Shown piece by piece: positions 52,833 to 63,807 of a stretch of DNA of 64,000 nt. Made by a program: the position numbers and the translations under genes. Numbering within the stretch: position 1 is the stretch's first letter; each line of letters starts with the position of its first letter. The stretch is from Ceratotherium simum simum (lineage: Eukaryota; Chordata; Mammalia; Perissodactyla; Rhinocerotidae): assembly GCF_000283155.1 (NCBI RefSeq), contig NW_004454282.1, positions 2,973,939-3,037,938 of the forward strand, read 5' to 3'. Below the pieces are notes generated by a model. It saw only the letters and a program-made list of their open reading frames with translations, searched no databases and was not told the DNA's origin.

Positions 52833-53760
52833 AGTGTCAATACTTTATTTTGGTGTAAAGACAGGAATGCAGTGTATTTGAAATTTGCTTAGTTCTCCCT
52901 CACATTGTGGAAACTCTTCCCCCATCCCTCACCCTCGCTATTCTGTTCAAATTCAAATACTTAAAAATACAGCAGCAAAACAAAAGCACAGAAAAAAGGA
53001 AACCAGATGGAGAAGGCAGCCCGGGCCAGCAGTGTCACTTGGTGCAGACGCCCGAGACACTGAACAGGAGCTTCTGTTTCTGCTTTTTCTTTTCTTTCCT
53101 CCTTTCTCTTCAGAGGGGGGTCTGAAGTAGCTGGTGGGTCCAGTTTCACAAAGGCTGCTTCAGTAGCCTGGCTGAAGGGACCTTGAAAATGGGCACAGGG
53201 ACATGGTCTATCACTTGCTGCCCACAGGGGCGGCAGGATCTAGGCTGTTCTCATCTTTCTTTGGAGCAGTTTTGAGCCAAACATCTGCTTTTGCTTTTCC
53301 AACTCTCAGCAGCTGGGCGAAGGAGGGGAGGGGAGAGGCTTCTTTCAGACTCCTCATGCCAAATGAGGACTGGCCTGAGTCAGGGGGTGACAGAGGGGTC
53401 AGCAGAAAGTCTGCACGAAACTTGAGACTTCTGCTAAGAGGGCAAAGAGACAGGGCCCCACGGCCCTTGGTGCTGGTGGGACCCAATGCAGAGCTGGTAT
53501 AGGAATCGAAGGCCAGAAGCTGCTGATTCTCTCAGGGAGTGTGGACTTCGGGCTACTTGCCCTGCCCCTTGTTCTCCATCCCACTCCTGCACTCTCAGCA
53601 GTGTTCCTCCCAAGACTTCTCCTGTGCTGGAGCTTCCTCTTCTCAGTGTCACCTGAGAGCATCGCTGGGATTTCCTTAGGGACCATAGGAAAGGGCCCCA
53701 CTTCCTGAGACCCAGTCAGAGAAGAGCCCTGTGCTGAGAGCCCTCTGTCCATTCACAGTC
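52833..53760 (-). pseudogene. Candidate retrocopy or terminal exon, parent unknown
   Basis: On the minus strand an AATAAA (52843-52848) lies about 15 bases before the purine-rich tail, as at the 3' end of a processed transcript. Upstream are overlapping open frames: 117 codons from 53752, then 91 codons in another frame ending at 53211. Their residues look coding-like (mixed K/R/E/S/P), but the reading must switch frame at least once, near 53480. No known protein is recognised. A weak direct repeat of cctgagtc flanks (about 52717 and 53870). It could also be unrelated unique DNA. Confidence 0.33.
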
Positions 53761-54074
53761 CACATTATCTCACCCCTACATCTTGCAAACAACAGCTCCC
53801 ATCTCCTCTCCACTGAAGATGTGTTAGTGCCCAGAGACTCTGATGCTGATTCTCTCTGGGTTCCTGGTGCCTGAGTCCGCTAGGACGTGTTTCCTATTCC
53901 ACCTCCCCACCCAGTTTTCTAAGGTCCTCGTTTCTAACTAGGGAAGCCACCTGTATCCCTAAGATCCTCTGGCCCTCTAGAAAATGTCTGATTATAACAA
54001 AACCCTGCAAATTGATCTCTTTAATACTACCACCTGTGTAGGCTGGATGATCCTATAGGATGACACCAATAAGA

Positions 54075-54318
54075 ACAGAAGCCTCCATTTTTTGAATACT
54101 TAGTGCCTTATGTGGATGAGCTCATTTACTTCTGTCAACAACATTATGACACAAGTACTATTATTATGCCCATTTTACAGATGAGGAAACCAAAGCCCAG
54201 AGAAGTTAATCGACTTGCCCAAGAACACATAGCTAGTTTAGTATTGAAAATGGAATTCAATCTCTAGTCTGCCTGACACCAGTGTCCATGATCTTGGCCA
54301 TTATACAAACTGCTTCCG
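54075..54318 (-). mobile_element. MIR, full length
   Basis: 'tactattattatgcccattt', 'acagatgaggaaaccaaagc' and 'gacttgcccaagaacacata' follow reverse MIR order. Confidence 0.92.
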
Positions 54319-54389
54319 GTTATTCCTACTCATCTCCTCATGAGGAGCTGTAAAGAGAATTAAAACATTAGTTGGAGATAGGGAGATGG

Positions 54390-54850
54390 AAGTTGGCCTC
54401 TATATTAATTAGGGAAATGCTAGCTACTATAATGATTAAACTCCCAATTTCAGTGGCTTAATACTAAAAAATGTATTTTTTACTCATACAGTAATCTGAT
54501 GAAGGTGTTCCTGGTGGCTTTCCTCCATGTAGTGATTCAGGATCCCAGGCTGGTCTCATCTCCTGGCTCTGCCTTCCCTTAGGGCAGTGGAAACCTCTGC
54601 ATCCAGGAGGAAGGGGAGGGAAAGGAAGTGGCACTCTCTTCTTCACTGCCTTGGCCCAGCGACAGACACCACTTCTGCTCACATTCTATTGGCCAATTCT
54701 AGTCACATGGCCTTGCATAAACGAAGGGGCATTAGGAAATGTATTCCCTCCCCAGGCAGCCACTTCTCAGCATCAATTCTGCACCACAGAAGGGGGAGCA
54801 TAAAATATTTGGTAAAAAGTTATTTCTGCCCTGCCTCAATGAGCTTAAGT
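54390..54850 (-). mobile_element. L1M-type 3' repeat, antisense
   Basis: 'tttcagtggcttaatactaa', 'tgtagtgattcaggatccca' and 'ttctattggccaattctagt' share order with the 37140-37555 repeat. Confidence 0.5.
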
Positions 54851-56500
54851 TCCTTCTATCCCATAAATTCTGTACTTTCATAAATTAATTTGCCTGGAAT
54901 GCATGGGAATTTGATGAAGACTTGAAGGTCCTTTCAACATGGCAGTATTCATGCGAGAAATGATCAAGACAGAAAATGTCTGTGGTAAGTGCACTCTGTG
55001 GCCTAATGTTTTCAGCATCTGAAAAGTGAGAGTGTCCGGATCTGTTTTCTAAGTTCCAGTCAGTGTGGTCCATTACAGAACTCCCAACAGGAGGGCAAGA
55101 CGGACTTCAGAGGCAGCAGCCTCGATCAGGCTCCATGACTCACTGGAGAGAGCGGTACTCAAAGACATGGTTTTTACATAATGTTTAGAAATAAGCATCT
55201 GAGAAGTGTGGAAACATGCCGTCCTGATTTACTCAGCTCTGTCGTTAAGTGCTGGCATTATCACCATCTGCTGAATGTGGAAGTTGTTTAAAAATGAGTC
55301 ACCTGGCACTGAAAACCATTTCTGCACAGAACCTCCCTCCGACAACACATCTCTTGGTATCAACGAAAAGTCTCTGCTTCTTGTAAGTTCTAAGAAGGCT
55401 AAGAGCGGGAGTTCCCCCAAGCGGTATCTGGTTATTTATCCTCCAGTACAAAGACCTCAATTTCCTTGAGCTTTGTTGCTACACTTGCTTTTCAAAGATG
55501 CTGAATTATGTCACATGGACAAATGCAATATTATTTCTAAGTTAATATGAGTACTGGCCAAATTAGACTCCTTTCAGTCTCTTTCCCTTCTCATACTCAG
55601 TATTTCTTTGATAGCTGGCAACTTAACCACTGAGAAATGCTACCGTTGAAACAATAAAATCATCTCTCACACATCCAAAAACATGCCAAACCTCTCCCCA
55701 ATAAGGGGTTCAAAGTCCCTTTATCCATTTTTGGGTGATGTTCATTTTTTTTCTAGCTGAGTCACACTGCCCCTTTGATATCCTGTAACTTAAATACTGA
55801 AATATAAGATTAATACATCTTATGTTAGATGGTAGGGCAATGAAAGAGGGGAAGAAAAAAATTGGTTTGTATATAAGTAAATATATTCATGTCAAAATAA
55901 GGAAGAAATGCTCATAACTATTACAGTCCTGGTTTCTGCAACTGGTCACATGGTCGTAGCTGGTATTTATAACTGCTTTTTCCCACTATCCATTCCACAT
56001 TACCTTTGTCCTTAGCAAGCACACTGGTCATGTCTCCTTGCTAGTGCCCAAACCTCCATTCCTAACACGCTACTGTGTAACCCAAAAAGCTGTCAGTTTT
56101 ATCTGGGGCCTACAACACCAGAAAACTGTGCAACAGGATCAGGCTGCTGACCGGATGGCGCATGAAGTGTCTGCGGCAGAGAAATGCTTTTTGGAGGCCT
56201 TGCTAGGCCCCCTCTAGGGGAATCACAGCATAGAAACTTAGGATTGGGGGGCAAAGCTGTGTATTCAGAAACAGATGATAACTATTATAAGCAGACAACT
56301 ACTCTCCTTTTGAGAAGCAGTTTGGGTTTGCTACTGGTCCTCAGTGGAAACTGAATACTTCACCCTGGGCCACCAAGTTACCATCCAACCTGAGCTGTCC
56401 ACAGGAACTGGGCATAGTGCTGGCTTGCTCCTCAATTGTGAAATATCAGAACATGTGTCAATGTATAAGAGCCCAGCCTTTATTACAAGGATTTCTGTAA
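54851..56500. other. Unassigned unique sequence
   Basis: The longest repeat-poor stretch, about 1.65 kb. An AP-1 site TGAGTCA lies at 55295-55301 in a block (55200-55470) that includes a 64-codon plus frame with non-repetitive composition and a splice-donor-like 'ttgtaagt' near 55382. No exon can be confirmed. Confidence 0.4.
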
Positions 56501-56504
56501 AAGT

Positions 56505-56660
56505 TATTAGGAGACCTGAGTTATGATCCTCACCGGTGCTGCCAGCCAGCTGGGTGACTTGAGTGTCCACTTTCCTCATCTGTAAAGTAAGGACACGACA
56601 CTCACCGAGAAAGGATCAAGCAAACCTGGTATAGGGTGGGACTCAATAAACCAGGTCTTA
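56505..56660 (+). mobile_element. MIR remnant
   Basis: 'gacctgagttatgatcctca', 'ccactttcctcatctgtaaa' and 'gggtgggactcaataaacc' follow forward MIR order. Confidence 0.7.
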
Positions 56661-57515
56661 GAGCAGTAAATTTACTCAAAAAGGGTTTCTCCAAAAGGAT
56701 TCTATGGTCCCGGGTCCTCCGCAGGCCCACCACATCCTCCTCTCATGACAGCCTGGCTGTCCTTCTCTGCGTGTGCCAGGCCCCCTGCTGGGCATGAGGA
56801 GGATGCACAAGGGACCTCACACCTTGTGACTGGTATGGACTCAGGGGAGATCTCTGACTTGGGCCCCCCCAGGCCCAGGTGGCCCACATCCCCAATGCCT
56901 GGCCTGGTCCACTCAATTGCAAAAGGGCTGAGACCAGACCTAGGTGTCCACGGCGCCATGGCTGCCTTGTGCCCCGGCCACAGGGGCAGCACCTGGGGAC
57001 TGCACTGACTTTCCCCTTCTCACCGCCCGGATTCCCATCTCCTGATGACTCGTTCTGGGCTCATTCCTATTGCCCTCCCCCAAAGTGGTTTTTATGTAAG
57101 AGTTAGCTGAGAGGGACGCGGAGGTCGAAGATTCTGCAGGAGGAGAAAATCAAGGAACTCTCCCTGGGCAGGGAGAATGACCCGGGGGAGGACCTCAGGA
57201 GGAGAGGACCTCACTCAACCCAGCCAGGGGCCCCAAATGGGTTTCTTTCAGCGAGCTTTGGATTTTCGCATCCAGGGGCTGCTGAGGGCTAACCTGGACA
57301 GCTCGATGCAGTTACTGTTTTTCATGTTTACCTTTCAAAAATGTACTTTTGTCACACATTTGCAGGATTCAAATGCAAAAAAATGTAAAAGGTTTATAGT
57401 GAAAAGTCTGGTTCCTTCCTCTCTCCCTACCTTCTCAGTCCTGTGGCTCACGTCCAGAAAGGTGGCCACTTCTGTTAATTTCTTTGGTAGCTTTCTTGTG
57501 TAGAAATGGGTTTTT
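56661..57515. other. Unassigned GC-rich sequence
   Basis: No repeat or exon recognised. Overlapping frames on both strands are compositional. Confidence 0.35.
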
Positions 57516-57519
57516 GTTT

Positions 57520-58350
57520 TCAAAAACAAGCAACTAAGGGGCAAAGAATCTGAGTAGACATTTCTCCAAAGAAAATATACAAATGGCCAATAAGCACATG
57601 AAAAGATGCTCAACATTAGTTGTCACTAGGGAAATGCAAATCAAAACCACAATGAGAAACCCACAAGGACAGCTAGAATCAAAAAGAGACAATAACAAGT
57701 GTTGGAGAGGATGTGGAGAAACGGGAACCCTCACACACCACTAGTGGGAATGTGAAATGGTGCAGCCACTCTGGAAAATAGTTTGCCAGTTCCCCACAAT
57801 ATTAAACATGGAGTTACCATATGACCCAGCAGTTCCACTCCTAGATATATGCCCAGGAGAGTTGGAAACATACATCCACACAAAATGGACATGTACATGA
57901 ATCTTCACAGCAGCATTAGTCACAAGAGCCCAAAAGTGGAAACCACCCAAATGCCTGTCAACTGAGGAATGGATAAATAAAATGTGTCATACACACACAA
58001 TGGAATATGATTTGACTATAAAAAGGAATGAAGCATTGAGACATGCTACAACATGGATGAGCCTTAAACACATTATGTTAAGTAAGAGAAACCAGTCACC
58101 AAAAACCACATATTGTATTATATTATATGAAATGTCCAGAAGTGGCGAACCCATAAAGACATGGGATGGAGGGAGAGTGGAAATGGGGGGTGATTGCTGG
58201 TGGATATGGGGTTATGTTGGGGTATGATGAAAATGTCCTAAAACTGACTGTGGTGATGGCCACACAACTCTGAATGTACTAAAAACCATTAAACTGTATA
58301 CCCTAAGTGGGTGAACTCTATGCTATATGCATTATATCTCCAGCTGTTTG
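57520..58350 (+). mobile_element. L1M ORF2 3' end and 3' UTR, pseudogenised
   Basis: 'gacatttctccaaagaaaat', 'acaatgagaaacccacaagg', 'aacaagtgttggagaggatg', 'aaccacccaaatgcctgtca' and 'acaacatggatgagccttaa' are L1 ORF2 3' modules. 'ccattaaactgtatacccta' lies near the 3' end. Stops interrupt the frame throughout. Confidence 0.93.
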
Positions 58351-58394
58351 TAAGCAAGTATGTATAAATAATATATTCCTCCAGATTTTCACCT

Positions 58395-58680
58395 GGCCAG
58401 CTCTTCTCATCATTCAGGTCTCTTCTCAGAGAGGCTCCTCTGCCCGCCTGTCCCCTGCCATGCTCCACTTGATCACTAAAGCTATTGTCTTCAGAGCACT
58501 ACCACTTTCTGAAAGCATCTTACTTGTTGTTTGGTGAGGATTTGTCTTCCTCATTAAGGTGTAGACTCCATGAGGGCAGGGAATTCTGTTTGCTTTATTC
58601 ACTGATGCAGCCTCAAGGCTTAGGACTGTGCCTAGCACATACTAGGTACTCAAAAAATATTTGATGAATAAATGAATCTC
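58395..58680 (+). mobile_element. L2 3' end
   Basis: 'ttcaggtctcttctcagaga', 'ccatgagggcagggaattct' and 'tactaggtactcaaaaaata' give the L2 terminus. Confidence 0.92.
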
Positions 58681-58733
58681 CTTACTTGACGAACAAAGTT
58701 GCTGGGTTTTTTACTCCAAATAACTGGTCCTCC

Positions 58734-59383
58734 TGTTACTGAACCAGGTTCGTTTTTGCACGTCACCCAGAAAGCCAAACACCGAGATGATAAGATTTCA
58801 GCAGAGAGAAGGTTTTTTAAGCACAAGGCAGCCAAGTGAGGAAATGGGAGAATGAGTCTCAAATCCATCTCCCCGATAATGGGGACTCAGGGATATTTAT
58901 GGGGTAGGGGGCAAGGTGGTCTGAAATGTGGAGATAGATGATGGGAGGTGAGGAGAGGTGAGGTAATTGATGATCTGCGCAACCATAGTTAGACTTCATG
59001 CCTCTTCATAGGACCCATGTTGACAAAATGGCGGTATTAGCATGACTGGAGGGTGGAGTTTCTAGCCTCTTGACATCAAAAGGTTGCTTATCGGACATCT
59101 GCGAGGGCCCAGTTGATGGGTTTGTGGTCTTAACCGGCCTGAAGTGGACAAGGAGTTCTAATTCCTGAAAAACAGTTCAAACACCCATTACCATGGTGAC
59201 CCAGGCTCCAGGGAGATGTTATCTATAGGAACCTAGTGGGAGTCAGATAGCATATTGCCTAAGCAGCACAGTTAACAATGGGCGGGGGAACAACTTAAAA
59301 GCTATAATCAGTAATCGCAAAAAGGAAAAAAACTTTAGTTACTAGCTACTTAATCACCAGTGGCTAACTGTTTGCTGGTTTCA
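58734..59383 (-). mobile_element. Solitary retroviral LTR (ERV1-like)
   Basis: On the minus strand it begins TGAAACCAGC and ends GGTTCAGTAACA, the TG...CA ends of an LTR, over 650 bases. Both flanks are ctcc (58730-58733, 59384-59387), a 4-bp target duplication typical of gammaretrovirus-like integrations. A TATA-like 'cataaatatc' lies at 58890-58900 (minus). No internal viral genes or second LTR are present, so it is the product of LTR-LTR recombination. Family not named. Confidence 0.78.
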
Positions 59384-59389
59384 CTCCTC

Positions 59390-60505
59390 TGCCACCAAGC
59401 CTGCCAGCCTCCCTCCTCTCCGCTCCTTTCCTCTCAGCCTCCTTGACAACACCCTCCTTTGCGGTTACTGCAGAAGCAGGGGCTGGAGCCATGGAAGGTC
59501 CTGGAATCCCAGCGTGGGATGGGCCCATGATGCTCCAGAGAAGCCCTGTGCTGCAGCCTCACCCCAGCTGGCCTCTCTGACTCAGCTGCTTGCCTCTCTG
59601 TTCACACCTGGCCATTCCCCAAGACAAGTCCCACCGTCAACCTCCCTCTGGACTCAGGGAACTGAGAGGTACCCGTGGCTCCGACATAGAGACAAAGACA
59701 CAGGCACATTTGGGAAGTCTGCAGGGATTTTCCTGAGAAAGCCACATCCTCTGTGGGGGCCTAGGCCAGTTGGACCTCCCACCAGCCCTCTTTTTGGTCC
59801 AGGACTCTTGTATGGAAGATGGATGGGCATAAGGCAGTTTGGGTGGGTCACAGTGGGCAGGGCCTGGAGGAACTGGGGGGGCCCAGCCTGGAGCAGGGCA
59901 GCTGGGTTGTGGGGGATGTCAGTGCCCCCAGGCCCTGCAGACAGTCCTGAGACCTAGAGAGCAGGGCCGAGACCAGGAGGAAGCCAAGGGCAACTCCTTC
60001 TGTGGTCAAGCTGATCTGCGTCACGCAGGGTCAAAACAGACTGCCTCAAAAAGGAGTGAGCTCCCTGCACTTAGGAGTAAGCAAGCAAGCAGGAGCAGGA
60101 GAAGACCTCAGGAGCACCTGCCATCCCTAAAGACCCTAGATCCCAGGAATGTTCCCATGAAGTTCTCAGGGAAGTTTTGGGGTTGGTCCAGCCCAAGGTC
60201 ACTGGGTGTAATACTCAGATATCACAGCAGAGGGCAGCTCTTGGCCGCTACAAAGTGCTGGAAAGGATTGCCTGCAAAACACCAAACCCCTGGTACCCAA
60301 GGAGATCTGGAGAGGTCCGATCCACCTGGCTCCCCCAAGGCCTGCCCCTGAGCCTACCTCCCTCCACACCCATGCCCATGCCTTATTCTCTGGCTACAGT
60401 GCCCTCTCCAGTCTCTGTCTCTGACAACCCCAAACCCTCTGCTCCCTCAAGCTCCTAAAGGGTCAATGGCCTTGTCTCTCCACCCCCCCATCCCCATCCC
60501 CCATG
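59390..60505. other. Unassigned GC-rich sequence
   Basis: No transposon identified. Two overlapping plus frames (147 codons from 59514, 170 codons from 59839) have no recognisable domain and are probably compositional. Confidence 0.4.
60224..60237 (+). promoter_or_regulatory. CTCF-like motif
   Basis: ACAGCAGAGGGCAG matches the forward CTCF core CCASYAGRKGGCRS at 13 of 14 positions. It lies in repeat-free sequence. Confidence 0.45.
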
Positions 60506-60509
60506 CATA

Positions 60510-60835
60510 GAACACAGTCACCAACATGGCCTTCAGGCCCTGCACACTCTGGCCACCTCTCTGGGCTCCCCTCCCAGTGCTCAGCCCTTCTCTCCCTCTG
60601 CCCCGGGGAGGCTGGCCTTCTTTCCATCTCACAACTTCTTCAAGCCTCAAGGCCTTTGCCCTTGTTCCCTCTGCTTGAACACCCTTCGAGTCCCACAGCT
60701 GGCTCCTGCCATCAGTGAGTCCTTGGCTCAAATGCCACATGCTCAGAGGCCCTCCCTGAACCCCAGGCAACGTCCTTCCCACTCCTCAGGTCTCCTCTCC
60801 GTTTGGGACCCTCTTGGTAGCATCTTAGTACCTGG
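60510..60835 (+). mobile_element. L2, 3' part
   Basis: 'aacatggccttcaggccctg', 'aaggcctttgcccttgttcc' and 'gctcaaatgccacatgctca' match L2 ORF2 3' sequence. Confidence 0.75.
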
Positions 60836-60850
60836 GAGGATTTTAGCCTG

Positions 60851-60975
60851 ACCCAGGCAATGAACGACACCCTGGTGACCTCTACCCAGGTACTACGTCA
60901 CCCCTCGGAGGCCCCACCCAGGTCGTAAGTCACACTCAGTGACCCACCCGGGTCCTCAGTCCTACTGCATCCCTC
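60851..60975. repeat. Degenerate tandem repeat, about 32-bp unit
   Basis: The core acccagg/acccggg recurs at 60851, 60884, 60916 and 60946 (spacings 33, 32, 30), with partly matching sequence between. It looks like an old four-copy minisatellite. Confidence 0.5.
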
Positions 60976-61480
60976 AGCAGCCTCTCTCTGAGAGCCTGGG
61001 GCAGCAGTAGAGCTGCATCTGGTCAGCTGACATATCTCACCTTGAGGACACTGAATTCAGCATTTACCAATTTCCATTGTCTGTTTTCCTTATGTATTTT
61101 CACCCAAGACATTTTGTGAGCCTGTGGGGGGCTGTAGGCCAGGCCCCGCCCTTCTTGTGCTGGGCGAGACCCCACCCCAGGTCTGACACCAGAGCCCCAG
61201 GTTCAGGGTGAGCACGGGCTAGACGCCATCCCCAAGGAGGCCACAGCCCCCGAGAGGCCACGGGCCACTCAGCTTCCAAAGGAAGATCCACGTCTCAGGG
61301 AGGGGACTCACACCGTGTGGCCCTGTGGGATCGCCTCACCCTGACCCTCAGGCTCCTCATCTGCTAAGCGGGCACAGGGGTGGCACCCCGCCCCTGAGGT
61401 TTGCCATGAAGAGGTAGCGACAGGGGAGCAACTGGACCGCTGACACGGCTCAGGGCAAGCGGTTGCGGCAGCCTCTCCCT
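60976..61480. other. Unassigned sequence
   Basis: No repeat or exon recognised. Confidence 0.35.
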
Positions 61481-61484
61481 TCTC

Positions 61485-61710
61485 CTCAGGCCAGATGCAG
61501 AGACTGCGGACAGGGAGGTTAGGGGCCCGCCCACGGCCATACTGCTGGGCAGACGGGTACAGGAAGAAACGCAGGCCGACGGGCTCCAGCGACCACAAGC
61601 CCTGGGGCTTTCTCCCAATCAGTCCTGCAGCCATTAAGCTGTGTGACCTGTGGTGAAGCATACAACCACTCTGGGCCTCCGCTGAAAACTCAGGGAGGGT
61701 GGGAGAGTTC
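61485..61710. mobile_element. MIR fragments, opposite orientations
   Basis: 'ggccagatgcagagactgcg' near 61490 is a weak reverse MIR. 'agccattaagctgtgtgacc' and 'actctgggcctccgctgaaa' at 61630-61710 give a forward MIR. Confidence 0.45.
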
Positions 61711-62935
61711 AGTTCATTCGTTGCTTCCCCAGGTGGGGGATGCATGTAGATGCTTCACGAACACAGACTTCAATGACATGAAATCACACCCTAAGAGGTA
61801 GTCTGGGGCTCGGAAGGGGCGCTGCTGCAGCTGCTGTTTTACAGTGGTGGTGACCATGATCATCAGTGTGAGCTGGGACCAGGGCCAGGCCTTGCCCTCT
61901 GAGCACCCACCCTCCTCTCCACCTTGCTCTTGGCTCAGTGCGGCTCAGGAAAGACGCTCCACAGTGAACAAGCCAGCGGCTGCCTCAGTCCCTGCACCGG
62001 CCCTGGCTGCGAGTGCATCCAACCACTCACTGCCTTCCCCAGAGGTGAGCCCAGCCCGGCCTGGTCCCTGTCCTTCCTGAAGCCCCTTGTGTTTCCCAAG
62101 GTGTGGTCCCCTAACCTGAAGCATCAAAGGGGAATTGGTGAGAATGGCACATCTCAGGGCCATCCCAGACCTCCCAAACCTGAACAAGGGGCTGGGCCCA
62201 GCCCTCGAGTGGTAACAGCCTTTCCAGTGACATCGATACCGCCCCATCAGGGAGACACTACTTCGGGGAAGCAGCAGCACAGGCTTTTGGCACAGACAGA
62301 GCAAAGGATATTTTAGAAATGCGTTCCCTACTTAACGCACGCCTGGCGCTTTCTGGGAGGCCACGCACACTTCCTGTTTGGTGATAACCATTGACACCCC
62401 CGCCTCCCCAGCCATCTGGGGCTTATTCCACCACTCCAAGGCTCCCGGTAGGCCGGGTGGGGACGCTGAGGATGCAATAACCAGTCTTTTAGGAACTGGT
62501 GCTTGTGAATGAAGTGTGGACATATTCTTGCGGAGGATGCTGAGCAAGCCTTTTGGGGCTGGCAATTTGCAGAGCACCCCAGATGTGGCAGGACAATGGG
62601 GGTCTGATTGGCAGGGGAGCAGGCCAGCCGGCAGCTGCAGCTTCGGAGCAGGGAAAGGTGGGGGGCAGGAGGGGCGGAGCCCCCACAGGACAACCTGGCA
62701 GTGTGTGTGTGGGGGGGGCTCCTGCAGTGGCATGGGGAGGGGTGGGGGAGGTCTCATTCTGCAGCCCCAAAGAAAAATGCAGTGCCAGCTGCAGAGGAGA
62801 GAGGCCTCGGCAGCAGGCCACTGGCTTGGAGTGAGACGGAGGAGGAGGCGGCAAGATTCCAGGGAGAGCTCCATCATTCGTTGATCCACCTGTTCACTCA
62901 CTCACGCGCGCACGCATTAGCTCCTTCGGAAGCAA
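61711..62935. other. Unassigned GC-rich sequence
   Basis: About 1.2 kb with no repeat I can name. Several overlapping frames of 78-189 codons on both strands arise from high GC. G-runs lie near 62655-62750. Confidence 0.4.
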
Positions 62936-62937
62936 CA

Positions 62938-63128
62938 TGATGGAGTGGCGAGAGCGCTCAGAGCCGTCCAGACTCCAGACAAGTTCTGGCTCCTCCACAT
63001 ACTCGAGTCCCTCCTCCTCAGCATCACATTTGTGAAATGGCCTTGGTTGGTATGAGGCCGAGAAAGAACACAATGGGCGGAAATGCCCAGCACCATCCCT
63101 GACGCTTAGTAGGGGCTTACTAAATGTG
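62938..63128 (+). mobile_element. MIR, diverged
   Basis: 'ccagacaagttctggctcct' and 'cctgacgcttagtaggggct' follow forward MIR order. Confidence 0.6.
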
Positions 63129-63164
63129 GGCTAAGCTTCCCAGGCCACTCTTTTCCTTCTCAGT

Positions 63165-63690
63165 CATGCTCACACCTATTGACGACCTAGTGTGTACCAA
63201 GAACCGACCTGGGCAGTGGGAGACAGACAGACAAGACCCCCAGGCCAGGCCTTGGCTTTTGGGGAGTTCACAGTCCTGGAGGCAGGGGGTAATGAGGGAC
63301 GCTCCTCTAAGTGATGTCAGGGCAGGGGTAAGTGTTGTGAAAGCTATCCATTCATTCATTCACTCATTCCTTTACTGATTCATCCAACAACATGTATTAT
63401 GTCACTGCACACTAGGCCACATAGGGCACAGATCCTTCCCACAGGGGAGTCACAGTCAAGCAAGAATCAAATATTTTTGAAGCACAGAAAGCAAGAAGCT
63501 GACTCAGCATTGGGAAGGCACCACAGAGGAGGTGCCACGTGAGGTGGGTTTGGAAAGATGCACAGGAGTTCCCTGGGTGGCGGCGGGGGGGCGGTACAGG
63601 GAGGAGAAATGTGAAGAAAGCACATTTCCAGAGAGGCAACAGCATGAGCAAAGGCACAGCAGCCTCCTGGTGCTTTGAAAGACCATCTTG
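63165..63690 (-). mobile_element. L2, antisense (two blocks)
   Basis: 'acctagtgtgtaccaagaac' and 'gggagttcacagtcctggag' form one block to about 63325. 'tccattcattcattcactca' begins a second, with 'gccacatagggcacagatcc' and 'gagcaaaggcacagcagcct'. Confidence 0.75.
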
Positions 63691-63807
63691 GCAGAGGGCA
63701 ACTCGCTTGGCTCCAGACCCAGAATATTGCCGTCATGCCCCAGGGAAGTACACGAGCAACCCCAGTTGCCCCTTAGGACCAGTTCTGTGCCTTCAGATCA
63801 GTGGGAA

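Noticed and set aside
57520..58350. Possible functional reverse-transcriptase fragment
   Set aside because: It is recognisable L1 ORF2 sequence but broken by stops in all frames, with no frame over 81 codons.
59514..60351. Two overlapping plus frames of 147 and 170 codons
   Set aside because: They use different frames over the same GC-rich DNA with no recognisable domain and no splice or promoter context.
60851..60975. Regularly spaced repeat as a CRISPR array
   Set aside because: Units are degenerate along their whole length with no conserved repeat/variable spacer structure, and the DNA is mammalian.
62332..62940. Overlapping frames up to 189 codons on both strands
   Set aside because: Five or more mutually overlapping frames in one GC-rich stretch indicate low stop-codon frequency, not coding.
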